NCBI RefSeq assembly: GCF_028009165.1
Contig: NC_079246.1
Coordinates: forward strand, 1,984,001 to 2,048,000
Direction of reading: 5' to 3'
Origin: Akanthomyces muscarius
Lineage: Eukaryota; Ascomycota; Sordariomycetes; Hypocreales; Cordycipitaceae
DNA: 64,000 nt
The notes below the pieces were generated by a model. It ran no database searches, was not told where the DNA came from, and saw only the letters and a list, made by a program, of their open reading frames with translations. The first letter of the stretch is position 1, and every line of letters starts with the position of its first letter. The position numbers and the translations under genes were made by a program. This document shows positions 35,524-45,499 of this stretch, one piece after another.

Positions 35524-38500
35524 TCAGCGCTTCAAGCTACTGCCGACGCTGCTCGCCACGTCGCTCATCTTCTCGCCCAGGCCACCCATCCACTTGGGCG
35601 CCTTGAGGCTCATGCGTATCCTGCCTTCAACAATCGTGTTGACGAGATTGATAATGGCAAAGGTGGTGGAGCCGAGGGCGCGAAAGACGGCGAGAGCGGC
35701 GACGCTCCACAGGATGAATCGCAGGTAAAAGTTGTCGCCGATGCCCTTGTTGCTGTAGATCTCGGACACTGCCATGGCGAGGATACCATTGGCCACCATC
35801 CACGTGACAACCATGTACGTGCGCACGCTCTTGTAGTAGTCTTCCTGGAGCTGGGACTCGCTGACGTCGGGCTTGGCGACGGCGAGGCGATCGCGGAGGT
35901 TGCGCAGCGCCTCGTCATAGCCACTGTCGATATCCAGCTGCTCGCTGGGCATCTCCAGCTCGACCGTCTGGCCCTTGCCGACGGCACCGCCGAGGTCAGT
36001 CTTGAGGACGTTGTCACCCTTGGTGCCCCATGTGATATCGTGAGTGTTGCAGAAGGCATACACCTGCAGCGTGCAAATGTAGCTGGGCAAAAGCATAAAG
36101 TACTGGAGCGAGGACGTCACCATGTGCCAAGGATCCAGGTAGACTAGTGACATGATAATGTACAGGCCGACAGTAGAGGTGAGCGAAACAATCAAATTCG
36201 TAAAGACATTGTTGCCAATGTTGAACTTGTGCAAATTTGACTTGTCCGTCAGTTGGCGTATCACAATGTAGATGACTGCAAACGTCGTGTACGCCATAAT
36301 GATAGCGTAGATAATCATGCTGGCCAGGTACATTTTCTTTGCACCCTGCGGTCGATTTCCCAGGGACAAAATGAATTGCGTAGCAATCAGCAAAACACAT
36401 GTGTACCGTAGGATGATGAAGATGACAGCTCCTATATTGTGGCCGAATGGATCAACGTCTTTCTTAGTTAAGCCGCCGGCGACAAAGTAGAAAGTCAGGT
36501 AGAAGTTGGCGAGAGAGAAGTAGGTAAACAGTAGTTGGCAGGCCTGGTAAACGAATTCCATGTAGAGGAGGATCTTGCGAGCAATGGTATGATCAGTAGC
36601 GATAATCTGTTTGAAGTTGACAAGGGAGTAGACAGCAGCAAAGAATGCACCGTTGAGCCATCGTCGGCGTTGGGAAATGAATTCGGGAACAGCGTCTGTA
36701 CTAAGTTAGCAACAATACCTCAAATGGAAAACTTTGTAGCTTACCTGGAACATCAGTTTCACCAGTGCAGCCCTTGACGTATTTCAGGACCCAGCGCTCG
36801 CCTCTCTTGGCTACTAGCTCCCAGCAGAGAATGCGATCTTCGGCGAGATACATGTTGGCGGTAAACACATCTGCATGCTGGCCGTGAAGGGTTTCACCCT
36901 TGAAGTATTGGCTGAGGGGTCCGTGTCCATGCTCGTCATTTTGCAGAGCGTGGTATCGGTAGGCACTCAGTGCACCGGGAAGCACAGTAATGTAGCCGAA
37001 AACGGACTCGAGAGGCTTGTCGAGGATGTTGGACATTTTGTACTCAAAGTTCTGGGAAGCAACGAGAGGGTTGAGAAGACTGGAGCCGTATTTGCCCTTC
37101 ATGGCCTTGATCTCACCACAGGCGCCGGCCACGTTAGAGTCGGTATCAAAGGCCTTCCAGAGATGGTAGAGGGAATTGCCGCCAGGCCGAGTACCAACAT
37201 CGAGCAAAATGCAAATGTTGGGGTTTAGTGCCCGGCCAAAAGCGTTGAAGAACCATCTGTGAGAGTTGAGTTTGCCGCGATTCTTCTCCTTGAGGCAGAA
37301 AATCATCTGGCAGGGAACAATGCCCTTCTCGGCACCCTTGAATTTGAGATCCGAGTCGAGCGATACCTGAGTGGTGTACTCATAAACGTGAGCCTGTACG
37401 GCACGGTTGTTGACAAAGTTCTTGGCGATACCGTGCTGAAAGACACCCATGGCAGCAAGGGCGTCCAGCGTACGAGGATGGATCTTGGGTCGACCGTCGC
37501 AAATGATGCAAACCACAATCTTCTGCCAGCCAGTTTCGCCCCATGTTCGAGAACGCGAACGGGAGCAAAAGTGCGAAATGTTCTTCATGACAGCGTGCAT
37601 GGTACGTGTAAAGCCGATCTCGTCTTCGTTGTACATGGTGATGCAGATGAAGAGCTCTGTCTCGCGGGTGGTTCGGCCAATAGACTGTCTGAGCTTGTAT
37701 CCTCGCTCAACAAAGTCATCGGGGTCGCAAGTGACGGCGGTATATCTCATATGTGTGAATTCAACCTCGTCGCGGCGCGGGAGGAAACTGTACAGAATTG
37801 TGGGAATCTTGCACTCGAGGACCAGCTCGCCATTGATGAGCACGACTTCCTTTCGCGACATTTGAGGTGCGCGAACACCTCGTCGCTCTTGTGCGCCGTC
37901 GGGCGCAGGTCCATAGCCATCAAACTTTTCGTAATACTCTTCGTTGGCTTCATTGAGCGTGTCTTGGGACTCGGAGTGGAAAGAGTCGCGAGTTGTCGGC
38001 AGAGGCCGCGAATCACTCAGGTCAGAGCCGGGGCCAAAGACATCGTCACCGCCATCGAGAGGAATGTTTACGGTGGCATCGTCGGCAAAAACCTGCGAAT
38101 TGCGGGCCGAGTTGGAGAAGAGTGGTGCAGGAGGCAGCGGGCGTCTGGGACTGCCGCCATATCTCGAAGACGGCGTGCCTGGTCGGGGACTGCCATTGAG
38201 GTCGGAAGGCTCAAATGACAGGTTTGTGGGCGGTGGGCGAGAAAATTCGGAGACTCTTGATGAGGGAGTCCACGGTCTTTGTGGCGAGCCGGCATCTCTG
38301 TTGGCAAAGGGCACGTATGTCGAGTCCGGAGGAGGCATGGCTCGCGCCTCGTCTTTGATAGAGCTTGCCCGAGAGGGAGAGGACGTGACGCTAGGCTGAT
38401 ATGGTTTGTACGATTGACGAGTCGATGTATCGTTGAAAGTATCGTTGAAGGTATCGCTAAAAGTACTAGAATTGAAATAACGTGAGTAGCAGTTCGCGAC

Positions 38501-39175
38501 AGAGGGTCCTTTGAGTGGTGGCTCTGAAATGGGAGTGTCTTTGCAGCGTGACGCAGCTGGTGGCCGCAGTGTCGCATCGCCATCAGCTCGCTGGAGCTTT
38601 CGCGGCGGCCTCGCGACTGAAAGACCATTGGAGCTCGAAGGTGCTTTTAAAGGGTGCGCAGCGTCACTGCCAGTGCGTTGGAGCTGGAAGCGCTCGCTTG
38701 GGCCCTCTGGCAGCTTCGGGAGAACCGATGGTAGCTTCGCTGGCAACATGGAAGCGGGTAGTTGTGTGTTGGAGAAGTTGGTGTGTGGTTTCTTTTGCAG
38801 CTTTGCAGTGTTTGGTCTGACAGGAATCTTGGAAATGGACGGGACTTGGGTCTTGGGCTGTGATTGTGGAAGTGATTGGTTTGCACGAGTCGCACAGTGT
38901 GAATCTTGGTGTTGACGCCGGAGGCTATTGGACGAAACTGTGACGGATTTCTGCCTCGTTGCTGGCCAAAACTGCGACGGACAAGGTGAAGCTGATGATG
39001 GGCGCGCAATGGCGCTGTTCATGAGTACGTACGGTCTGGACTCGTCAATGGGTGATTCCACCGAGGTCAATAGTCTGATGGCAGCTGAGTTGGTGCCGCT
39101 GGGAGTATCATGGTCATCGTCATAAGTGTGCAGGCTATAGTCGGGAGGCCTTGACGGGGTATTTGGGCGATCCAT
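35524..39175 (-). CDS. Chitin synthase, division 1, probably class I
   Basis: Exons 39175-36745 and 36695-35524 give 1200 residues. Residues 1-430 are Ser/Pro-rich low complexity with a [13 protein letters not shown] repeat; this is longer than the usual N-terminus. The chitin synthase N domain follows ([31 protein letters not shown]). Catalytic motifs: [28 protein letters not shown] and the product-site QRRRWLNG, which spans just after the intron. Seven or so membrane segments end the protein. [28 protein letters not shown] and [14 protein letters not shown] favour class I over class III. It extrudes chitin at the plasma membrane from UDP-GlcNAc. Class call is from memory of families. Confidence 0.9.
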
Positions 39176-40389
39176 GGTGTTGACTGAGCTGGAGCTTGTT
39201 GGGCTTGTTGTGTTTGGAATGCAATTGCGGCTCAGCCAAGACAGCCAGTGGTGGAGGGGCAGCGGAATGTAAAACGAGGACTAGAGGGTATAGCCAGATA
39301 GAAAAGCAAACGAGAACCAGTCTCGAAGGAAAAGCGGCAAGAGAAAATATCATGTAAACATCAAGAGTGAGCGCAGCAAACAGGAGATGAGATAGGTAGA
39401 CTGGCTGTTGACGTAGGATTGATTACACACTCAATGGCACATCCATACTGCTGCTGGTACACGCAAGCACTGCCCTGTTTGCCTGGTCCTTATTTGGTTT
39501 ACTTGCACCAGTAGCGGGGCCACTTGGTTGACGGGGCAACAAACGCTGGGCGTTGGACGCCGCGCTAGGCGAACCCAATCCAATGCAAGGGACCGACCCG
39601 GTGTGGTTTCAAGCAAAGCCGACTGGTCCGATGCCGTCATTTTGAGTCGCCTGGACCCTGACAATGGAATTGATGCCTTATGTGCAGTTTACACCGCGAT
39701 CGTGGCCATTGTTTGGGCTGCCATGTGTTGGCTGTCAACAGGGCGTGAGTACTGTAGGGTAGGCTGTGATACTGCGTATTCGAGGGGTGCCTGCACACCA
39801 TAACAGAACGCCCGGGCCAGAGTTTAATTCCGAAATTAGACCTGTTGTTGTGGCCAACGCTTTTTTTCTTCTTTCTTTAATATTCTCGGCGTGGTGTCTC
39901 GTCCTGTTGTGCTGTTCCTGACTCAGTTCGCGCCAGCCAACCATCCTCCCTTGTTGGGCAAAAGAGATCCAACGTCGGGGTGCTGCAAACACCTCGTCAG
40001 GTCGTTCTTCGGCGCTATCACAATGCTTGACTCGCGCAATAATTGGCTAGCTGGCTCTACTATCGACCCCGCATGATTGATTGGCGTTTTTACCCATAAG
40101 TGCGCCTTTTTGACTTAACGTACCACCCGTGATGCTCTCCGCACTCTCGTCGGTCCGACATCTCCAAGCTAGCACGCCGCCTGGCGGAGTCGATCGTGGG
40201 GCAGCCTCTTCCGGCAACAACCTTTTCCCCAGCTATTGTCCAGTCCCTCCGTCAATTTACATTTGCCGGCCCTGCTAACCAGGGTCCTCCAACGTAATAA
40301 AAGTTCTCGAAGCCTCGCCTCAACTCAGACATGTTTCCTCAACCTCCAACCCCGCAAACTGCTCCTCCGCATCTCGCCTGGCTTCCACC
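39176..40389. other. Divergent intergenic region, chitin synthase / GH32
   Basis: Holds both promoters; no supported gene. Short frames at 39528-39803 and 39735-39992 overlap on opposite strands and show nothing. Confidence 0.6.
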
Positions 40390-42185
40390 ATGCACTGGCT
40401 GCAACCCATCTCGCTGGCCGGCACCTTGAGCCTGGCCAACATCTGTCTAGCCGCAAACACCACATCGACATCCAACAGTACCTCTGTATCAACCTACATT
40501 GACCCCAATGTGCCTACCGGGGTGCCTATTGCTGGCGACTATAGCGGCCGCTATCGCCCCCAGATTCACTTTTCTCCTCCAAAGCATTTTATGAATGACC
40601 CAAACGGCATGTTCAGAGATGACCAGGGTACGTGGCATCTCTACTATCAGTATAATCCTACCGGAATTGCCGCTGGCAATCAACACTGGGGCCATGCCAC
40701 TTCCGAGGACCTCTACCACTGGGTTAACCAGCCAATCGCGCTGTTTCCTCCCAGGAAGACGCAGTATATCTTCTCTGGCAGTGCTGTCACCGACCCCAAC
40801 AACACGTCCGGATTCTTCCCGAGCCAAAAGAATGGTGTCGTCGCCATTTATGTAAGTCTATATATACAACCTGTATGCCGTTGAGCAGCCTCTGACAGCA
40901 GCAGACGCTCGCCGAATACGGCCAAGACGGCAGCCCTGGGCCACAAACCCAGGCCATCGCATACTCCCACGACGGAGGGTACACATTCACGCCATATAAA
41001 GGAAATCCCGTCATACCAAGCAACTCGTCGCAATTTCGCGATCCCAAGGTTGTCTGGTACCAGGATCACTGGGTGCTGGTCATAGCCTATGCTCAGGACT
41101 ACGAAATTGGCATCTTCACCTCCCCTGACCTCAAGGAGTGGAAACACGCCAGTAATTTCTCCCATACTGGCCTCTTGACCCTACAGTGGGAGTGTCCCAA
41201 CCTTGTGCAAATGCCATACCTAGATTCGGATGGCAAGAAGCAGGAGGACATGTGGTTGCTGGCTGTCAGTGTCAATCCAGGAGCGCCGCTCGGGGGCTCC
41301 ATCACCCAGTACTATCCCGGCCACTTCAACGGTACGCATTTCGAGGCCGTAGACAACGCCGCTCGAATCGCGGATTTTGGAAAAGACAACTACGCTGGCC
41401 AGTTTTTCTACGGCACGCCCGCAGACGAGCCCCCGGTCTACTTGGGATGGGCCTCCAACTGGCAGTACACGCAGGTCGTGCCTACTGGCGAAGAAGGCTG
41501 GCGAAGCGCCATGACGCTGCCTCGTCGCTCCTATTTGACAAAGGCGAAGCGAGTCGGCTGGAGACTTGTGACGGAGCCATATGATCTGGAACCGGTCATG
41601 GGCTCACAGCTGGCCAGCAACAACAGCCTGGTCAATGGCAGCCTCGCAGTCGACTTTGCCCGCGTTGACTCGAATGCGCTCTACTGGGAGGCGAACATCA
41701 CAAACCTCCCCAAAACTGGCATACCCGAGTCGGCAACGCTCAACTTTACGCTTTTGGCACCCCAGACGGGCGAATTCATCCGTGGCGGCTACTACCTTGG
41801 TGGAGACACACCCTTCTTCATCGACCGTGGCGGCGCCAAGGGCTTCGATAATGTCTTTTTCACCGACAAGTTCTCGACAAACACTCTGATCGACGGAGAC
41901 TCGTGGCGCATGAGCGGCATCATTGACCGGTCCATTCTCGAGGTGTTTCTCGACGGTGGAATCGAGAGTGCGACGGTCAATTACTTTACGACGCAGCCAC
42001 TCAGCTTGATGGTTTTGAGCACGTCCGACATGCCCAAGGGCGCCAATGTCAGCGTCAGCGTGCACGCCCTGGAGAGTGCCTGGGCGAACATGGCTGACAA
42101 AGGCGACGGGTTGGTGCATGGCAACCAGACTGGAAACGGCACTGCCAGTGAAAGTAAAAGTCGGCTGTTCGGCGTCGCCTTGTGA
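40390..42185 (+). CDS. Secreted GH32 beta-fructofuranosidase / fructan hydrolase
   Basis: Exons 40390-40851 and 40905-42185 give 580 residues. A signal peptide ([21 protein letters not shown]) precedes an Asn/Thr/Ser-rich stretch with many N-glycosylation sites. The five-bladed propeller carries all GH32 residues: NDPNG (nucleophile Asp70), FRDP (Asp200, transition-state) and WECP (Glu250, acid/base). The C-terminal beta-sandwich includes [11 protein letters not shown]. It hydrolyses sucrose or fructans outside the cell; invertase, inulinase and transferase activity cannot be told apart here. The second exon runs to FGVAL-stop. GH32 is useful to plant-associated fungi, but the organism's habit is not known from this. 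Confidence 0.93.
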
Positions 42186-42359
42186 AAACAACGAGGCATG
42201 ATTTCTTTGTACATTGACGAGACGGCATACGCTTACCGGCCGCTATATACTTGACGATATATACATCCTTCTTCGACATGATGACTGTAAAAACTCCGGT
42301 CCGGGTATTCTTGACCGTCATATGCATGATGGACCGGTTCATGTCAACAGGGATAACAT

Positions 42360-42998
42360 TCACCTCGGCCGTAGGCAGTAGCACCAGTAGAAAATGTCGG
42401 GATCGGTCGCTCTCGATTTCGGTGTCTGCACCTTTGACAGCACCTCGACATGAAACGGCAGGTCGCTCAGCTGGAACCTATCCGCCGAGAAGCTCAGCGC
42501 TATCCACGCACCGTCCGGTCGGAGGCACTGGTACACGCTGTCGCACATTTTCCGCAGGGCGTCCTCGCCGCCGCACGAGATGGCGTCGCAGGTGCTCTTG
42601 TCCAGCACGAGCTGAAAGCCGCTTCTTCCTGGCACACCCTCTTCCTCTTCGCTGTCGGACTCGCTGGCGAGGTCCTGCGGGAGCCGCGTCGCGTCCGCCA
42701 CGGCGTACCGTAGCCGCACGTCGCCAAAGGCGCGCCGCTCGAGCTCCCGCCCGCGGCGCGCCGCCAGCGGCTCGTAGTCGACGTTGGTGACGCCGAGGAA
42801 GCCGCGCCGCCGCAGGTGGTTGTGCAGGTCGCTGGTGCCGGAGCCGACGTGCAGGATGGCGGCCGACGACCGGTCGAGGCTGGCGAGCAGCGGTTCGACG
42901 AGGCTGAGAAAGTCGGACGAGGAGAGGAGCCACTCGAAGGCAGTCTCGGAGCGGAACCGCTCGTGCCAGTAGGATTGCTGCTCGAAATCTGCCGCCAT
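42360..42998 (-). CDS. Small SAM-dependent methyltransferase (EEF1A-Lys / METTL13-like)
   Basis: Single exon, 212 residues from ATG 42998 (MAADFEQQSYWHERF); an in-frame ATG at 43019 would add seven residues. SYWHERFRSETAFEWLLSSSDF is the signature start of the eEF1A lysine methyltransferase 4 / METTL13 N-terminal family. Motif I is ILHVGSGTSDL, the acidic loop NVDYEPL, and the post-motif LVLDKSTCDAISCG matches the family's DKGTLDA block. It ends YWCYCLRPR. Cytosolic protein methyltransferase; the exact target is inferred. The 5' side faces the transposon. Confidence 0.8.
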   Translation of the reverse strand: MAADFEQQSYWHERFRSETAFEWLLSSSDFLSLVEPLLASLDRSSAAILHVGSGTSDLHNHLRRRGFLGVTNVDYEPLAARRGRELERRAFGDVRLRYAVADATRLPQDLASESDSEEEEGVPGRSGFQLVLDKSTCDAISCGGEDALRKMCDSVYQCLRPDGAWIALSFSADRFQLSDLPFHVEVLSKVQTPKSRATDPDIFYWCYCLRPR

Positions 42999-43792
42999 TT
43001 TCCTTTTTGCGGTGAGCATCTGCTGCCCCCGGGGTTCTTGGTCAAGTTGAGAAGTGAAAGGGTTGAGAGACGACGAGAAAACTGTGTATACAAGAAAAAA
43101 AAGATGAAAAATCCTTTTTGTTTGTACGCGAGAGAACCAAGATGCCGTTACATCATTCTTCTCCACATTCACGTGGGTAAAAATGAATCATTTGAGCATT
43201 TACGCCATGAGTTTGTCCGGGATCAATTGGGGCCATCTCACGACCGCCATCATTTCCGGCTCTTTACCTCTGCACGAGCTCCGATCTACGGAAGCGTATG
43301 GTTTTGCAAATCAGCAGTTGGTTCCGCCGTTGGCCCGATGTGAGGGCATTCACAGATGGCTGATCAGCAAGTGGGGGCCACGCTACGTAGCTCTGAGGCT
43401 GGGAGGAATCCGCCCAAACTGACTGGCACGCTGTTTCCGCAGAAGCCTCTGCAGTGTTTGTCAAAGTAGCCAGGCTGGCTGCTTTATTCGAATCTGTGTA
43501 TTCCAAGTTCTCAGCACAAGTGTCTCAGAGTCAGCGGCACGCGTCATCCAAAGTCGTCCAAAGTCGTATGCGGCTCTGCAAGGGCTTCAGACAGCCTTGG
43601 TTTGGCTGGAGCGGGGACGAGCTAGTCAGTCGATATGAATCGGTCGCTATTTTTACCCAATGTTGGAACTAATAAGAACAAGAAAATTTAGCCTTTCGTG
43701 TTTGGATTGTGACTTCTTACCTGTTTTGCCCAAGGCCAAGCCGTGATTGGACAGATTTGTGGCGCAGCGGCGGTAGAAAGGAGAACTGCTTT
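42999..43792. other. Spacer between the methyltransferase gene and the transposon
   Basis: No supported gene. Before insertion this was one spacer shared by the methyltransferase (leftward) and the GDP-mannose transporter (rightward). Confidence 0.55.
43784..43792. repeat. Target site duplication, left copy
   Basis: AACTGCTTT, identical to 49630-49638. Nine bases is the usual duplication length of Mutator-like elements. The next base is G on both sides, so ten is also possible, but nine leaves symmetric GTG...CAC element ends. Confidence 0.85.
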
Positions 43793-43886
43793 GTGGATGG
43801 ACATAACCTGACCATCGCTGAGCTGATAACCTGACCAGAGGCGTGTTTAGCCGGGGTTCGGCCGGCGCGCCCTTGTACCGTTACAC
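43793..43886 (+). repeat. Left terminal inverted repeat
   Basis: About 94 bp, pairing with 49532-49629. From the shared ATAACC inward the two match with few changes, mostly transitions, to the shared TTACAC. The word ATAACCTGACCA occurs twice, 23 bp apart (43803 and 43826). Confidence 0.9.
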
Positions 43887-43973
43887 ATAGTTTTTCAGCA
43901 GCCAATGAGAAGCCGCGTTGCTTTGTTGTGATCCACTCTTTATGCACGAAAAAAAATTCACGCGTACCTATTT

Positions 43974-43996
43974 GGAACCGGTTCCAGACCAGTTCC
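43974..43996. repeat. Palindromic 11-bp units near the left end
   Basis: GGAACCGGTTCC followed directly by AGACCAGTTCC. Same unit type as the arrays below. Confidence 0.7.
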
Positions 43997-44071
43997 CATC
44001 CCTTTCTTTTCTTTCTCCTTCAAGCTCTCCTCTCTTGACGATTGCGCTGCCCTCCGACCTTTCGTTCTTTG

Positions 44072-44116
44072 CGAATTAATTCACAATTGTCTCCGAACCG
44101 ATTCCGAAACAATTCC
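44072..44116 (+). promoter_or_regulatory. Phased array of four palindromic units before zinc protein A
   Basis: CGAATTAATTC, ACAATTGTCTCC, GAACCGATTCC and GAAACAATTCC follow head to tail and end three bases before the ATG at 44119. They lie within the presumed 5' leader. Role unknown; transcription-factor site or leader element are both possible. Confidence 0.6.
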
Positions 44117-44118
44117 AA

Positions 44119-45099
44119 ATGGCGCCATCATACAAGAACTCCGAGGCCTACCAGCGCTACCGCACCGCCGGCCGTCCCTCCGCAAACAAGCTGCCTGTTT
44201 TGCAGCAGAATAATGTACGTGTCTATTATTCTTTGAATAGAATCAATACTGAATCAGTTCTAATAGGATGGCCGCTTTATGATCATGTCTGGAGAGCTGT
44301 ACTGCCGCTGGCGAGAGAATGGCAGGCTCTGTGTCTATGTTAGTTCTCGAATTCCTTCAGAAATGATTCCAAACTAATTCCGATTAGGAAGACATCTTTT
44401 CAAGCGAGAGTGCGCTGCACCGGCACTACGATATGGCCCACGAGGCACTGGTTAAGGACCGTACCTCTGGCCGCAACAAAACCAAGCAGGAGATGAAGTT
44501 GCGCCGTGAGTACTGCTTTGGAATTGATTCCGTGTTGATACTGAAATATTTCCAGGCTGGTACGAGGACATTATGGAGGGCAGGAGGCCAACCTGGCTCC
44601 CGCGCAAGCCTCTGGACGGCTCTGCAGCCCCCCCGGGCGTGGCAACCTCGCCGCCTCGCCGCCGTGGTCAACACCACGATACTTCGCAGGTATTGTTTGG
44701 AATTGGTTCTGAAATAATTCCGATGCTGATGAGAAATAGTTCGCGCCGCCCTCTGATTCTGATTCGGAGGAAGAGAACGAGCCAGTCGAGTCCTCTGAGG
44801 AGGAGGAGGAGGAGGAGGAGCGGGAGATCCCCGAAGAGGTGAGTATCGCTGGAACTATAACGGAATTAATTCTGACCTGATTCCAAAAGGATCTGCACCG
44901 GCTGCCAAAGAATGACGATGGCAGCCTCGATCTGGATGCCATGCATGAGAATGCAGGCTATGTTTTCCGCACCATTCGTTGCCCACACTGCACGGCCAAT
45001 GATGATGGTAAGTTTGACTGGAATTATTCCGGAATCAATTCTGACATGATTTCCAAAGAGTGCCCTGGCCCCCTGCCCGACCCTGATTGCTCAGTTTAG
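44119..45099 (+). CDS. Transposon accessory zinc protein A
   Basis: Seven exons (44119-44214, 44267-44338, 44388-44505, 44556-44689, 44740-44838, 44890-45007, 45059-45099) close in frame to 225 residues. Part one has a zinc-ligand pattern C-x8-C-x14-H-x4-H (YCRWRENGRLC...LHRHYDMAH). A Pro/Arg-rich linker and an acidic Ser/Glu run follow. Near the end is C-x2-C-x6-C-x8-C (CPHCTANDDEC...PDC). Both patterns are shared with zinc protein B at the other end. The frame continues beyond the TAG at 45097-45099 into a Ser-Glu repeat ending at 45201, so the stop may be a recent nonsense change. A DNA-binding or regulatory role for transposition is inferred. Confidence 0.7.
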
Positions 45100-45193
45100 A
45101 AAACGCACCAGGGTCGAGGCCTGGAATGGCCCGATTCGAGCGAGAGTGAGAGTGAGAGCGAGAGCGAGAGCGAGAGCTCTGACGAGGATATGG

Positions 45194-45240
45194 AGGATTG
45201 ATTCCGAATTGATTCCGAATTATCGCAGAGATAATTCGAA
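45194..45240. repeat. Phased palindromic units after zinc protein A
   Basis: AGGATTGATTCC, GAATTGATTCC, GAATTATCGC and AGAGATAATTC in a row, starting at the second stop of gene A. Confidence 0.65.
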
Positions 45241-45359
45241 GAACGGCGTTTTGTTTTTTTATATACCAGGGAAAGATTCCCAATGAATGAATATGTTGGC
45301 TTTTTGTAAAAGAAACTTTATTTGTAAAAACTGTGAGAAGATTGATAAGATTTCACTGT

Positions 45360-45415
45360 GGAACTGATTCGGAACCGGTTCTACACTCGTTCCGGACTGG
45401 TTCCAGACCGGTTAG
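45360..45415 (+). promoter_or_regulatory. Phased array of five units upstream of the transposase
   Basis: GGAACTGATTC, GGAACCGGTTCT, ACACTCGTTCC, GGACTGGTTCC and AGACCGGTTAG abut with lengths 11, 12, 11, 11, 11. The array ends about 85 bases before the transposase ATG. A pyrimidine-rich leader follows it. Confidence 0.65.
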
Positions 45416-45499
45416 TAAGCAACTTTTTTGAATACTTTTTTTTTTTCAACTTCCTCAACACTCTTCCTCTTTTCCTCCTTCTATAACACAACCAAAGTT

